The notes beneath the pieces were generated by a model. It did not search any database. It was not told the DNA's origin and worked only from the letters and a program-made list of their open reading frames with translations. This document shows positions 1-9,798 of a stretch of 64,000 nt of DNA, in pieces. Position numbers and translations under genes: made by a program. Origin of the DNA: Linnemannia schmuckeri (lineage: Eukaryota > Mortierellomycota > Mortierellomycetes > Mortierellales > Mortierellaceae); NCBI GenBank assembly GCA_029449235.1, contig JANATG010000003.1:1302001-1366000 (forward strand). The letters are read 5' to 3'. Position 1 is the first letter of the stretch. Each line of letters opens with the position of its first letter.

Positions 1-119
1 GACCCAAATTCTTAAATGGAAACAACACAGCACTCTTTTTTATGCCAGGAGTCTTCTTGTCGGCTTTGTCCCATTACCATAATCACTCTTGAAATAAGCT
101 CTTTTGCTCCTTCATGATC

Positions 120-345
120 ATCCCACAGCTAGTGTTTCTAACCAGTTAATTTTTATGTTTAACAATTTAAATTGGTTAATACATCCTTTGACTGAACAAG
201 TTAACCGGTCAATTCAAATAACCGAACCATACAAGTCGACTGGCTAATTGTGCATGGTTAACCAATTCAGACTGGTTAGCCGACTCTAACTGGTTATATG
301 ATTTTAACTGGTTAACTGTTGGTTAAATAACTTTCGCTGGTCAAC
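120..345. repeat. hAT-type subterminal motif cluster, distal end
   Basis: This AT-rich stretch is packed with variants of the motif AACTGGTTA and its complement (GGTTAA, AACCGG, ACCAATT, CTGGTTA), roughly ten in 220 bases. The same motifs reappear at about 3050-3240 on the far side of the decayed hAT transposase. Arrays of short subterminal repeats are the binding sites of hAT transposases, so I read this as one end of that element. Exact terminal inverted repeats and the 8-bp target duplication were not identified. Confidence 0.5.
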
Positions 346-559
346 GGACTCGTTACCTGACTCTTCCGCAACTATTTATTACGTCATACTAAGGGCTTTC
401 GTTGACTGATTTCATTTTGTATGACAACATATGTGAATGTGGTATAAAGAAATATGACTATGATATTCGGATAAGAGAACATGGCATGAAATAAACGAGT
501 AATGAAGCTTGATAAAAAAAACTACTTCACTGTCGTCTTCGACTTTGCATCCGTAAGAC

Positions 560-2799
560 ACTTGGATGCATAGTTGCAAAAGACGATATCGCTCATTGCT
601 TCATCAGAAAGACGATTGCGTTTATCTGTGCAATCTCTCCAGCAAAGTTGAACATTCGCTTGAAAGCCACCGAAGATGCAGGGATGGCAAAGTATTTTCT
701 TGCCCACTTGGCCATTACAGGATATTTCTTTTTGTTGAGTCTCCACCACTCCAAGGGCTCTACGACATCGACCGCCATAGGACGACTGAAGTAGCGCTCA
801 ATCTCATCGTTCTGACAAGTATCCTCCGACGCCGCTTCTCCAAGCACAACCCTCTAACGCTTCAGAAAACGTTGAATTCTGAGTCCTCTTTTTGTCCTGA
901 ATTGCTGGATGTTCGAGCTAATTGCGAAGGTTAAGTAGGGTTGTTTCCTGGCGAAATTAAGTCATCGAATTCCTGCTAAAGGCGTTGCCTTGTTAATAAA
1001 AAGCGATCCTTGTCAAAAGCGCCTAAAAGAGTGCTGAAAGTTGGATGGAACACAGAGGCAGTTTGAATCAAGTCCGTCAGATGGAACCGCTCCTTCAACT
1101 CACGCCTCAGTTCCTGTCGAAACTTGGCCACGATGTCCGACTGCACCTTGAGTCCGGCTAACTCGTCTCAAACGCTGGCAACCCAGGGATAGAGGCTGGC
1201 TGCAACGCCCTTGGATGTCGAGCTAAAGACCAGGGTCATAGTCTCCATGAGCCGAAGAACATGAACTGCTTCCTCAACAAGATCCCAATCTGACATGACT
1301 ACCATCAGCGGCTTCAATTTCTTCCAAGCTTGTTTGTCCGACTGCAATAGATCCTCGAACACCATCTCGATCGCAATCCTTAGTCGCAGAAGCCTTTGGA
1401 CCATAAGCAAGGTGCTGTTCCATCGAGTCACCACGTCCATGACAATCACGACAGACGGCACGGCCAAAACGACTTGGTGCTGTTGGTCCTCAAGAGCAGA
1501 GGCCATCTTAGAGCTATAGTGGAAAAAGTTGGCTAGATCATGACACTTGTCAATAAGGGCACCCAAGTGTTGAGCCTTCTCCAAAGCACTATTGACGTAA
1601 CTGCGAAGGCAGTGGGTAATGCATGCAACGCGATTTAAGCCTGCAATATCTGCTGCCTTGACCATCACACTTGCACTGTCCGAGGTTACCGACACTATTA
1701 ATGACAGTATGTTCCAACCGTCAGGATCTAAGACTTCTCCTTTTCAAAACGATATGAAAACTGATAAGCGGAATATACCTGGCACCATTACTCTAAGAGA
1801 GCATAGCAAACAAATAAATCACGTTACTTACGTACCAGTCGTGCAGTGTTAGCTGTAGTATGACGTTCTGGCTGAGGCACCATATCCAAAGCACCCTCGT
1901 ATGACATAAAGTTCTCATCCAACCAATGGAGCGTAATCCCGAGATAAGATTTGTTCGACTGACTCGTCCAGATGTCGACAGTAATAGTGCCATATATAAG
2001 GGCTCGATCCAGGAGATCTCTGAGTTGTTCCGTCAATTTAAGGCGGTGATCCACTAATAAGACACGAATCATAGCTGAGCAGGGTGGATCAATATTGGGA
2101 ATGTACGTCTTGACCATTGCGCGAAAGAGATCTGAGTCCAAAGCGGATAGTGGTAGTAGGTCACCAATCAGCCATTCTGAGATTGCTGTATAAATCTTGT
2201 CGCGTTTGTGTTTTGGAACAGATGCCATGGTAAGACTGGTTTGGCGTAATTGCTTGTCATCAGTTGTTGCACTATTTTTCGGTGATTTAACTTCCGCGTA
2301 AATCGGGCGATGCTTTTTCCTGATACGATAGGCCAATGTTGACGGGCCTAATGACATGGCATATTTGTGAGGACAACCAGGCTGAAGATAAAAAAAATTG
2401 TAGACGCGGTGGCCATCTTCAAGTATACGACGAAGTTCAAAGTAGGGCTCCCAGTCACCTGCGGCAATAAATAAAGAAGAGTATCAACGCCATGAGTCAT
2501 CTTTGAGTATAAGATTATATATGTCTATATACGGCGAGAGCTGCACCTGGAACCTTATGTATATCATTGGGATCGTCGTTTATTGTCTGGCTGGCAGATC
2601 AGGCTGGTGTGATGGATAGTAAATCGCTTGTCGTGTCGCTGTAGGTGGTTGGAAGCGTACAACGGAATAGGTCGTCCGGGTGATCATCCAAGGTAAAATG
2701 CATGGCTACTGATTCTTCGTCAGCTGATTGACGATAGCGAGATGTGGAGGAAGAGGGAACTCCATTGGAGAGGTCTTTAGGGAAAGTAGAAGAAACCAT
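560..2799 (-). pseudogene. decayed hAT-family transposase
   Basis: On the minus strand three blocks read as a hAT transposase. The N-terminal part (from about 2799, then 2357-1824) has a degenerate BED-like C/H region and a block ending in TVDIWTS. The central part (about 1760-1168) has the hAT features VTSDSASVMVKAADIAG and DVVTRWNST. The C-terminal dimerisation region (847-593) contains LEWWRLNKKKYPVMAKWARK and AIPASS. Blocks 1 and 2 may be joined by introns (donor GTACGTAAG near 1834, acceptor near 1780). Stop codons interrupt the frame from about 1167 and again between 950 and 600, so no full-length enzyme can be made. The flanking GGTTA-type motifs fit the same element. Family assignment is secure; the exact exon structure is not. 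Confidence 0.8.
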
Positions 2800-3044
2800 T
2801 GTGGAAAAAGAAAGTGAAGGTAATAGAGGGATGAACTAAAAAAAGGTGAAGGAAAAATAAAAGGAAAAAAAAAAGAGAGAAAAAGGAAGTCGAGGAAAAA
2901 GAAGTGGAGAAAAAGAAGTGGGGGGCGGAGAAGAAAAAGAGAGAGGTAGAAGAGGAAAAGAAAGGTGAAGGAAGAACAAAACGAAAGGCGAAAGGGGAAA
3001 GGCCAAAATAAATAGGAAGAAGATAGTGATGGCGTGTTCGACCA

Positions 3045-3240
3045 TTCATAATGGTATAAATGATTAACCAGTTATTATACCTTTCAACCAAAATGAGTAA
3101 AAAAATTAACCACTAATCCGGTTGTGAGCGGGGTTTGCATGGGTTTGAAACAAAAATGTAGTCGTGAATAGCTGGCTAATCGGAGTGCGCAATATTAACC
3201 AGTTATTAACCAGTCATTGACCAGTTAGCCTAATGAAAGT
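3045..3240. repeat. hAT-type subterminal motif cluster, promoter-proximal end
   Basis: This stretch repeats ATTAACCAGTTA-like motifs (3061, 3192, 3205, 3218) upstream of the decayed transposase, mirroring the cluster at 120-345. Positions 3074-3184 have a second copy at 11932-12042 (about 88% identical by eye), so a related hAT end exists elsewhere in this window. It is probably a transposase-binding region. Confidence 0.5.
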
Positions 3241-3264
3241 TTAACTAGCCGTTGTCCTATACAG

Positions 3265-3544
3265 TGTTACTCAGGGAGAGGGTCGAAGGCCAGAGTTGTA
3301 GGACCGCTGTTAAGCCCTCAATTGGTACGGGGCAGTGATAGTAATGTCCTAATGGAACCGCACGAAACGATATACTGTAACGCGCCAACGAAACTCTTGT
3401 CAGTATTGCTCTCGTCCAAGAAGTGATGTGTAAAAGGACAAAGAGCAGACAAGAGGGCTGGGCGCACTACTAATACTATGTCTACAAAGAATATGACTGC
3501 TAATCTAAGGCATCGCCACCGCTGCTTAGCCGCCACCTTATTTT
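3265..3544. repeat. 280-bp direct repeat, copy A
   Basis: Copy A starts TGTTACTCAGGG and is matched, with only scattered substitutions, by copy B at 3621-3900. Both copies are 280 bases. The 76-bp spacer contains GTTAAC/GGTTAA motifs like those of the neighbouring hAT ends. Copy A is preceded by ACAG, giving CAGTGTTACTCAGGG, which would suit a hAT terminal repeat or a TG-starting LTR. No coding function is evident. Confidence 0.75.
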
Positions 3545-3620
3545 GCAACAACAGTTAACCCATGGTTAAGAAAATACGGCAATTAAGTTAACTTTGGTGG
3601 CTTTGAGGTTTAACTGGTGG

Positions 3621-3900
3621 TGTTACTCAGGGAGAGGGTCAAAGGCCAGAGTTGTAGGACCGCTGTTAAGTCCTCAATTGGTACGGGGATAGTGATAATA
3701 GTGTCCTAAGGAACCACACGAAACGATACACTGCAGCGCGCCAGCGAAACTCTTGTCAGTACTGCTCTGGTCCAAGAAGTGATGTGTAAAAGGACAAAGA
3801 GCAGACAAGAGGGCTGAGCACACTACTAATACTATGTCTACAAAGAATATGACTGCTAATCTAAGGCATCGCCACCGCTGCCTAGCCACCACCTTATTTT
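3621..3900. repeat. 280-bp direct repeat, copy B
   Basis: Second copy of the repeat at 3265-3544, offset by 356 bases. It could be a local tandem duplication of one transposon end, or two solo-LTR-like insertions. Sequence after 3900 is unrelated to that after copy A. Confidence 0.75.
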
Positions 3901-4583
3901 TACGCGTTTGCCTGCGAGTGTCTGGAAAAGAACCTTTTTTCCACGATGCGAGCAGGTAGGCACTATACCCTTTTGACAATTGGCTGCAGTAATAGTTTCT
4001 AGTCTTCGGAGAATAGCTATTGACATAAAGCACCTTCCTTTCCACGATACGAGCAGGTCTTGAGAGTTACCGTCTTTATTCGCGATACTGAGAAGGGACA
4101 TACACACACACACACGTATATACATCTTTTTTTCCTTGTCTGCTCGCTATCTGAGTTATGGCCGTCGATCCTGAAGACACACCCTCGAACACAGGGGTTG
4201 TAGAGGGGAACTCCACCTCTCCTTCTCTCTCTTCCTCGATGAGTGACCCTATCACACCTGGCACTGACGCCAACGCCTCGGTCAGCCAAGGACAACTCCC
4301 CTCAAGACCCCCACAACATAGGCGTCACCAGATATGGATAGTCTCAATCGCATGAGCTACGGGAGGAGGAGGTGAATCTCAGATCAGATCGCCGTCGTCA
4401 GAGACAAGAGTCAGAGATTGCCTAAAAAAGCTATTGTTTTCGAGGAGAAACTGTCTCTGACGCAAAACTGACGTGAAAATCAATCGAAAAATTAATTGCA
4501 ATAAAAAAAAAGTCATTCTATCTTTAACTTACATTGGTGGCCCTCGACATATGCAACAGTTGTAACAAGACGCAATAGCCATT

Positions 4584-7105
4584 ATGCGTGCAACAGCCTC
4601 TATGTCGGATTACTTCATCATTTCACCTGTAATCCCAAATAGCCGGAAGTCATTGCTGTACTTTCCCAACCAATCGGCTTCTGACCGTCCGGATTTAACC
4701 GCACGGATATTTCATAACAAGCTGAAGCAGCTTTTGGACAACTTGACAAAAAGCAAAATTTTTGGAGAAGTCGTCGCCATGCTTCATGTTATTGAATTTC
4801 AGAAGCGCGGCCTCCTTCATGCCCATATTCTGCTCATCATGGCTCCAGAACATAAGCCTCAAAAGCCTTCGGATTATGAAACATATATTTCCGCCGAGAT
4901 TCCGGATCCGACCACTTATCCGGCTGCATACGAAACTGTTAACAATACTATGATCCATGGCCCATGTGGACTGATAAACATTGACTCACCGTGCATGGAA
5001 AACGGTGTATGTTCTAAAGGTCACCCAAAACCCTTCAACAAACATACCACAAACGTACTGATTGGATACCCTCAATATCGGCACCGTAATAACGGACGAA
5101 CAATTAGGATCGAGACCCAAAATGGTTTTTTCGAGATCAACAATCGCTGGGTCGTTCTGCATAACCTCTATTTGGCGGCAAAGTACAATGCTCATATCAT
5201 CGTTGAGAGTTGTACCTCAAGTTCGACGATCAAGCACCTGTTCAAATACGTTTGTAAGGGTCATGATCGAGCCACTACTGTCTTGGATCTAGGAACACCA
5301 GAGCCAACTAGAGCTTAAGATGGTAACCTTGTTGCTGCTACTGCTGCTGCTGCTGCTGCTGAACCAAGAATCATCAACGAAATTACTGAATTTATCGATG
5401 GTCGCTATGTATCTGCATCCGAGTCTACTTGACGCATATTTGGGTTCAACACCCACAGCGCTTACCCGTCTGTGATTCGGCTACATCTACATCTTCCTGG
5501 CCAATTTATACATGCCTTTCACGAGAACGAATCAATTGCCACCGTCCTGGAAAGAGTTCAAGAGCGCATCACCCTGACTGCGTTTTTCGATTATAATCGC
5601 GACCATCCTGGCAAATCGGCAAGAAAATACATTGACTTTCCACGGAACCATGTATATGTAGCGAAGCGGAAGCGTTGGAAATATAGGGCGAGAGGATCTT
5701 CCATTGGTCGTATGTTTTCTGTACATCCCACTGCCGGCGAACTATACTATCTACGGTCATTGCTGAACACCATACCAAGTCCTTTATCGTTTGAGCATCT
5801 AAGAACAGTTCGAAACGTAACTCACCCCACATTCAAGGATGCATGCATTGCTCTAGGCATGCTGGATGACGACCGCGAGTGGGAGAATTGTCTTCGATAT
5901 GCTTCTCTCGATCAAACAGGATATCAACTTCGGCGGCTATTTGTTCAGATCCTTGCCCAATGTGGCCCTACAGATCTGGCTCGACTGTGGAATATTTTTG
6001 TGATGACCTGTCCGACGATTTTCCTCCAAAGGCCCGTGACGCTGTAAGCTCAGAGCAACTCCAAGATTTCGCAAACCAGCGTGCAAATGCTGCTTTGATC
6101 CATATACAGGCTCTTCTCAAGCAACATGCAAAATCACTCCAAGATTTCCCGGGCATACTGGAACCTATTATACCAAACCAGAGCGGTCCACATGACCCAA
6201 CTATCAACTTATTGATCCAAGTTGAGTCGAACTATCCGTTGCCTACCTTAGATGAGCTTGCCATGTTGGTACAGTCGCTCAGTGTGGATCAAAGAAAAGC
6301 ATATGGCAGAATTAGGCATGCATACGAGAAAAACTCTTCAGAAGCATTCTTTATCGACGGTCCTGCAAGTACAGGAAAACCCTTTCTGTACTCCGTCATT
6401 CTGTTCACGGTGCGATTAAATCACGATATCGTCCTTGCGGTCGCCGGATCGAGGATTGCTGCATTGCTCCTACAAGGTGGACGAACCGTACATTCGCGAT
6501 TCCAGGTTCCAATCCCTACTAATGAGGATAGTGTTTGTAACGTTCAATATGGACCCGAGACAGCTGATCTTCTCATTCATGCCAAAGTCATTGTCTGGGG
6601 TGAAGCTGCTACGACTCATAGGTTTGTTTTTGAGGCTGTTGATCGGACGCTCCGAGACCTAATGAAGATCGCCGATCCAGATAACATATATCGTCCCTTT
6701 GGAGGAAAAATCATGGCCTTTGGTGGACACTTTAGACAGATACCCCCTGTTATTCCAAGAGGATGTAGAGAAGATGTTATTGAAGCTTGCCTTAAACGGT
6801 CCCCGCTCTGACAGCATATTCAACGTCTTTGCCTTTCCATCAACATGCGCCTCTTCAAAAGTACTGATGCCCCCGATATTGCGGCCCAGACCGAATACAT
6901 TGCCTGGCTTCTTCAATTAGGAGTAGGAACTATCCCTGGTCCGACTTTCGACAATGGAATTTCTACTATTATCCTCCTTCCGCCGCAGGTGGTTATGCCG
7001 GTCGATGCCGACATGGATGCTCTTATTGCAAAGATCTATCTTGACCTCCAGCGCAATATTGGCAATGCTCACTATCTCAATTAACGAGCGATACTCTGGG
7101 TTATG
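4584..7105 (+). pseudogene. decayed Helitron (Rep/helicase) remnant
   Basis: Homology to a fungal Helitron protein runs through several frames. Positions 4584-5316 carry the Rep/HUH region (HVIEFQKRGLLHAHILLI, with the paired histidines, and later YLAAKYNAH and KYVCKGHD). Positions 5330-6047 carry the linker before the helicase (RYVSASES, RLHLHLPGQ). Positions 5879-6811 and 6812-7084 carry the PIF1-like helicase. It is dead: premature stops at about 5316, 5431 and 6809 and a frameshift near 6000. Helicase motifs are also altered: Walker A reads GPASTGKP, the Walker B region reads VIVWGEA where an acidic D is expected, and GGDFRQ has become GGHFRQ. Similarity ends near 7105, just before the MITE at 7127. 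No Helitron 5'-TC or 3'-CTRR hairpin end was found. Confidence 0.85.
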
Positions 7106-7126
7106 AAGACGACGAAGGAAGCCTTA

Positions 7127-7335
7127 CGTTCATTACCCGAGCAGACGAGCCATGTCTGTGTAATCAATCTTCATTGGTTGCACTCGAGAAACTAAACTAA
7201 GAAAATATAAAATCGAACCTGTTCGATCTCTGCACACTATCTTTCTGATCGAGCACGAAGAAGCAAGAAAGAAAACAAAACTAAAGGGAGGGTTGGGAGG
7301 GCACAGATATGGCTCGTCTGCTCGGATAATGAACG
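7127..7335. mobile_element. 209-bp MITE with 34-bp inverted repeats, TA-flanked
   Basis: Arms 7127-7160 and 7302-7335 are inverted repeats with only two mismatches, beginning CGTTCATTA. Both are bounded by the dinucleotide TA (7125-7126 and 7336-7337), the target duplication expected for Tc1/mariner-type elements. The interior has no open frame, so this is a non-autonomous miniature element. Its terminal sequence differs from the full Tc1/mariner at 9799, so that transposase is not an obvious partner. Confidence 0.75.
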
Positions 7336-7498
7336 TACAGTCGAATCTTTTTTTTGCGTACAGTTGGATAACTGTCCCTAAAAGCTAATTTTTTTTGGTA
7401 TCAATCCAACGAAGAAATAGCTCTAATTTTTTTTCTGACCCTTTGAAAGGTCATGTGACTGAATATTTTTCTTATATTGAATAGCAGATTTAATTGAA

Positions 7499-7753
7499 AT
7501 GGCATTTAGGCGCACAACCGAACGTCAGAGCGGCGGGTGGAAACAAATATATGGACGGAAACTCCGAGAGGATGAGTGCCTCTGCGGACGAGCCAACATA
7601 GAACACGACGGAGAGCGGTGCCCAGGCGAGCAGCGCGACACACGAGTGGCTGATCAAGCAGTCATCGAGTCCCTTCTGGGCCTGAGGCGCATGGATATTA
7701 TGGAGAGGAGAGGCAATATGGTCATCAAGGAGTTGGAGGAGGAAGACGGCTAG
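7499..7753 (+). CDS. small zinc-ribbon-like ORF, CxCG-H-RCPG family
   Basis: An 84-residue ORF. Its core has C-L-C-G, then a histidine and RCPG, followed by a VADQAVIESLLGLRRM segment and MERRGNM. The same layout is encoded on the minus strand at 37513-37821 (CPCG, H, RCPG, then RAADGLLLDSLLGRRR and MERMGR). Conservation between two distant, otherwise unrelated loci argues that the frame is or was coding. The Cys/His spacing resembles C-terminal zinc fingers of non-LTR retrotransposon reverse transcriptases, but no reverse transcriptase is present. Function is unknown. It could be the tail of a degraded mobile element or a small multicopy gene family. Confidence 0.45.
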   Translation: MAFRRTTERQSGGWKQIYGRKLREDECLCGRANIEHDGERCPGEQRDTRVADQAVIESLLGLRRMDIMERRGNMVIKELEEEDG

Positions 7754-7954
7754 ATCTCTTGAGCTTGCGTTAAAGCAGCAAGGGTCGTCCGGACTCGTAA
7801 GAGGACGGGCTGTGGTCCTCAGGTACCGATGTACTGTTTAGTATGCTTTACTTAGTGAAGTAGACTATGTGCTCGTACGAGCTTCACTTAGATAGTTCCA
7901 CTTTTCAATTGGATAAAATTGATGTGTCGTCACAGACGACCCATCACTACCTTG

Positions 7955-7991
<37 letters not shown>

Positions 7992-8547
7992 GCTGATAGA
8001 GGCAGTTCGTGCACAGATGCGTCTCCGGACGTAATTAGTGCGCCTACCATCCCTCCGTTGTCTCTCCTCAATTGCAAGGAAATCATCTCTCTTACCCTGT
8101 AACATCCCTCACGCCATGGACACACATGACATACAAGAAGCTATCAGCTGGATGGTGTCTGGCACGCCGAATGAACCTATCAATAGGCATTATCAAAGCT
8201 GTCGAATTTGTTAGTGAGTTGCTCCTCTATTGATTATGCTTGACGCGTACCATAGCGAAACGAAGCAGCCGCATGCGCCGTATTTGGTTTGACATCTATT
8301 CTGCCTCTACACTATAAATAAGATCCTATGCCTCGCTGAAATGGACCCAGGCCGCGCTGAGGATGACGATAAACCGGAGAGTGAACCTGATCCAAAACAA
8401 TCTCCAAAGGATCTGGTTCTACTTCAAAGCCCATCTAGATAACACTTCCATCTACCTCTGCCATACAAAACCATGTCTATTGGTGCCAAGCGATGGAATT
8501 TCGAATAATGTTTATTTGTCCCATAAAAAATAAAATTAGAAAATAAC

Positions 8548-8579
<32 letters not shown>

Positions 8580-8600
8580 TAGCCAAATAGGCTCTATAAA
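7754..8600. other. non-coding stretch with poly-A run
   Basis: No supportable gene. A 30-base A run lies at 7957-7986 and a shorter run at 8560-8578. Short open stretches near 8116 and 8320 cannot be joined into a convincing gene: the best donor (GTGAGT at about 8212) paired with the obvious acceptor creates a stop. Confidence 0.5.
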
Positions 8601-8993
8601 TCAGTACTCATAGTAATCCCAATACTCTTGGCACTTCCAAGCCCCATCACGGACAAGAAATTCCCTCGCGGCATTCTTTTTTTTGTAATGGTGCCAAACA
8701 GCAGAGAACTGAACTGACACCTCGTTATTGTCCATGTCGTGTTTAACACAATAGGCGCCATCGTCTGAACAAGTCGTATCTTTGGTGAAAGGAATCATAA
8801 CTTTCTTTTCATAAAAGGTCGGTTTGTAGCTAGTTTTGGGACTGGGAGTGAGAAACAGCGTGAACCCATACTCATAAGTATTTCTGAAACCCACAATGCT
8901 CCTACAAGCCTTGAATGTAATACTATAACCTGCTTGCGCAAAGTTAAGCAATGCCAGATAGGCAGTAGCCACAAGTACGAAAAGAAATCTCAT
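8601..8993 (-). CDS. small predicted secreted protein
   Basis: A 130-residue intronless ORF. The start MRFLFVLVATAYLALLNFAQA is a classic signal peptide with likely cleavage after AQA. The mature chain of about 109 residues is rich in aromatic and charged residues and has four cysteines (one early, two as C-SDDGAY-C, one near the C-terminus), which could form two disulphides. It ends in a Tyr-rich tail (EYWDYYEY). I recognise no domain. It sits alone in the transposon island, a typical location for fast-evolving secreted or effector-like genes, but any host-interaction role is inference. The frame is intact, unlike the surrounding elements. Confidence 0.6.
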   Translation of the reverse strand: MRFLFVLVATAYLALLNFAQAGYSITFKACRSIVGFRNTYEYGFTLFLTPSPKTSYKPTFYEKKVMIPFTKDTTCSDDGAYCVKHDMDNNEVSVQFSAVWHHYKKKNAAREFLVRDGAWKCQEYWDYYEY

Positions 8994-9798
8994 TGAGTCT
9001 TAAAAAAAGGTATAAAAAAGAAAAAAGGAAAAAAAAAGCCCTCAAATGTATAGAGGAAATGATTGATTAAATCCTAGTCGGACAGAAACAGATGTGAAAG
9101 TAGGTCAGTTATGTATAAAAGCATGTACACCTTGATTATAATGCGAACGTCTAATAATTTAGCCTTACAAAAGTCTGGCCTCGGCAGCTGTCCAAGTCGT
9201 CTGTGAGCGCTTTTGCGAATGTTTTTGAAAGAGGTCCGTAGTGATTTGGCAAGGATATCGTTCGTGTGGCGGCTCTTGTGAAGGTGTTTTGCAATGGTTC
9301 TTGCAGTAGTTGGTGCGAGCGTTGTGAGTGCTGTTGTTGAGTGTGGTATAGACGAAGTATTCAAGTTACTTGGTAAGGACCAAATTATTCGGGGAAGCCA
9401 TGGGCTATTTATTGCTAAGTAGATAGCACACAGTAGAGTTGGGCTGTTGGGTAAACGAGATAGTATTGAGCACCCGCGTATGTTTTGGCATGTATCATGT
9501 ATGCAACGCAACAGCCCACCTTTCGAATGTGTGTTTTCTTGCTACAACACCAATACCCAACAACCCAACAGCCCAACTTTAATATGTACTATTTACCCAA
9601 CAGCCTCTATTTCGTACCAGGAGTAAATATTCTTGGTTAGGTTTTGGAAGGGTACCCATTCATGAAATCTCGGATGTGTGCAGAGGTATACGACTAACAT
9701 GAGTCGTGGTTCTAGAGGCACTGGGCGTAATACCAATGAGGATGCTAGGTGATACTGTAGCAGAGTATGCTAGCTGAGTTTCTTAGACTAGCAATGTA
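8994..9798. other. non-coding stretch with a reiterated 16-bp motif
   Basis: No convincing gene. The 16-mer GTTGGGCTGTTGGGTA occurs at 9438-9453, in inverted orientation around 9554-9577 (with one duplication) and partly at 9595, and again inverted at 11616-11631. These may be termini of small mobile elements. The minus-strand ORF at 9074-9511 has no recognisable feature. Confidence 0.45.

Noticed and set aside
7957..7986. Poly-A run as the tail of a processed pseudogene
   Set aside because: No gene-like sequence or target duplication was found upstream, so a retrocopy cannot be supported.
9074..9511. Minus-strand ORF of 145 codons
   Set aside because: No recognisable feature and it overlaps the reiterated 16-mer; probably chance.
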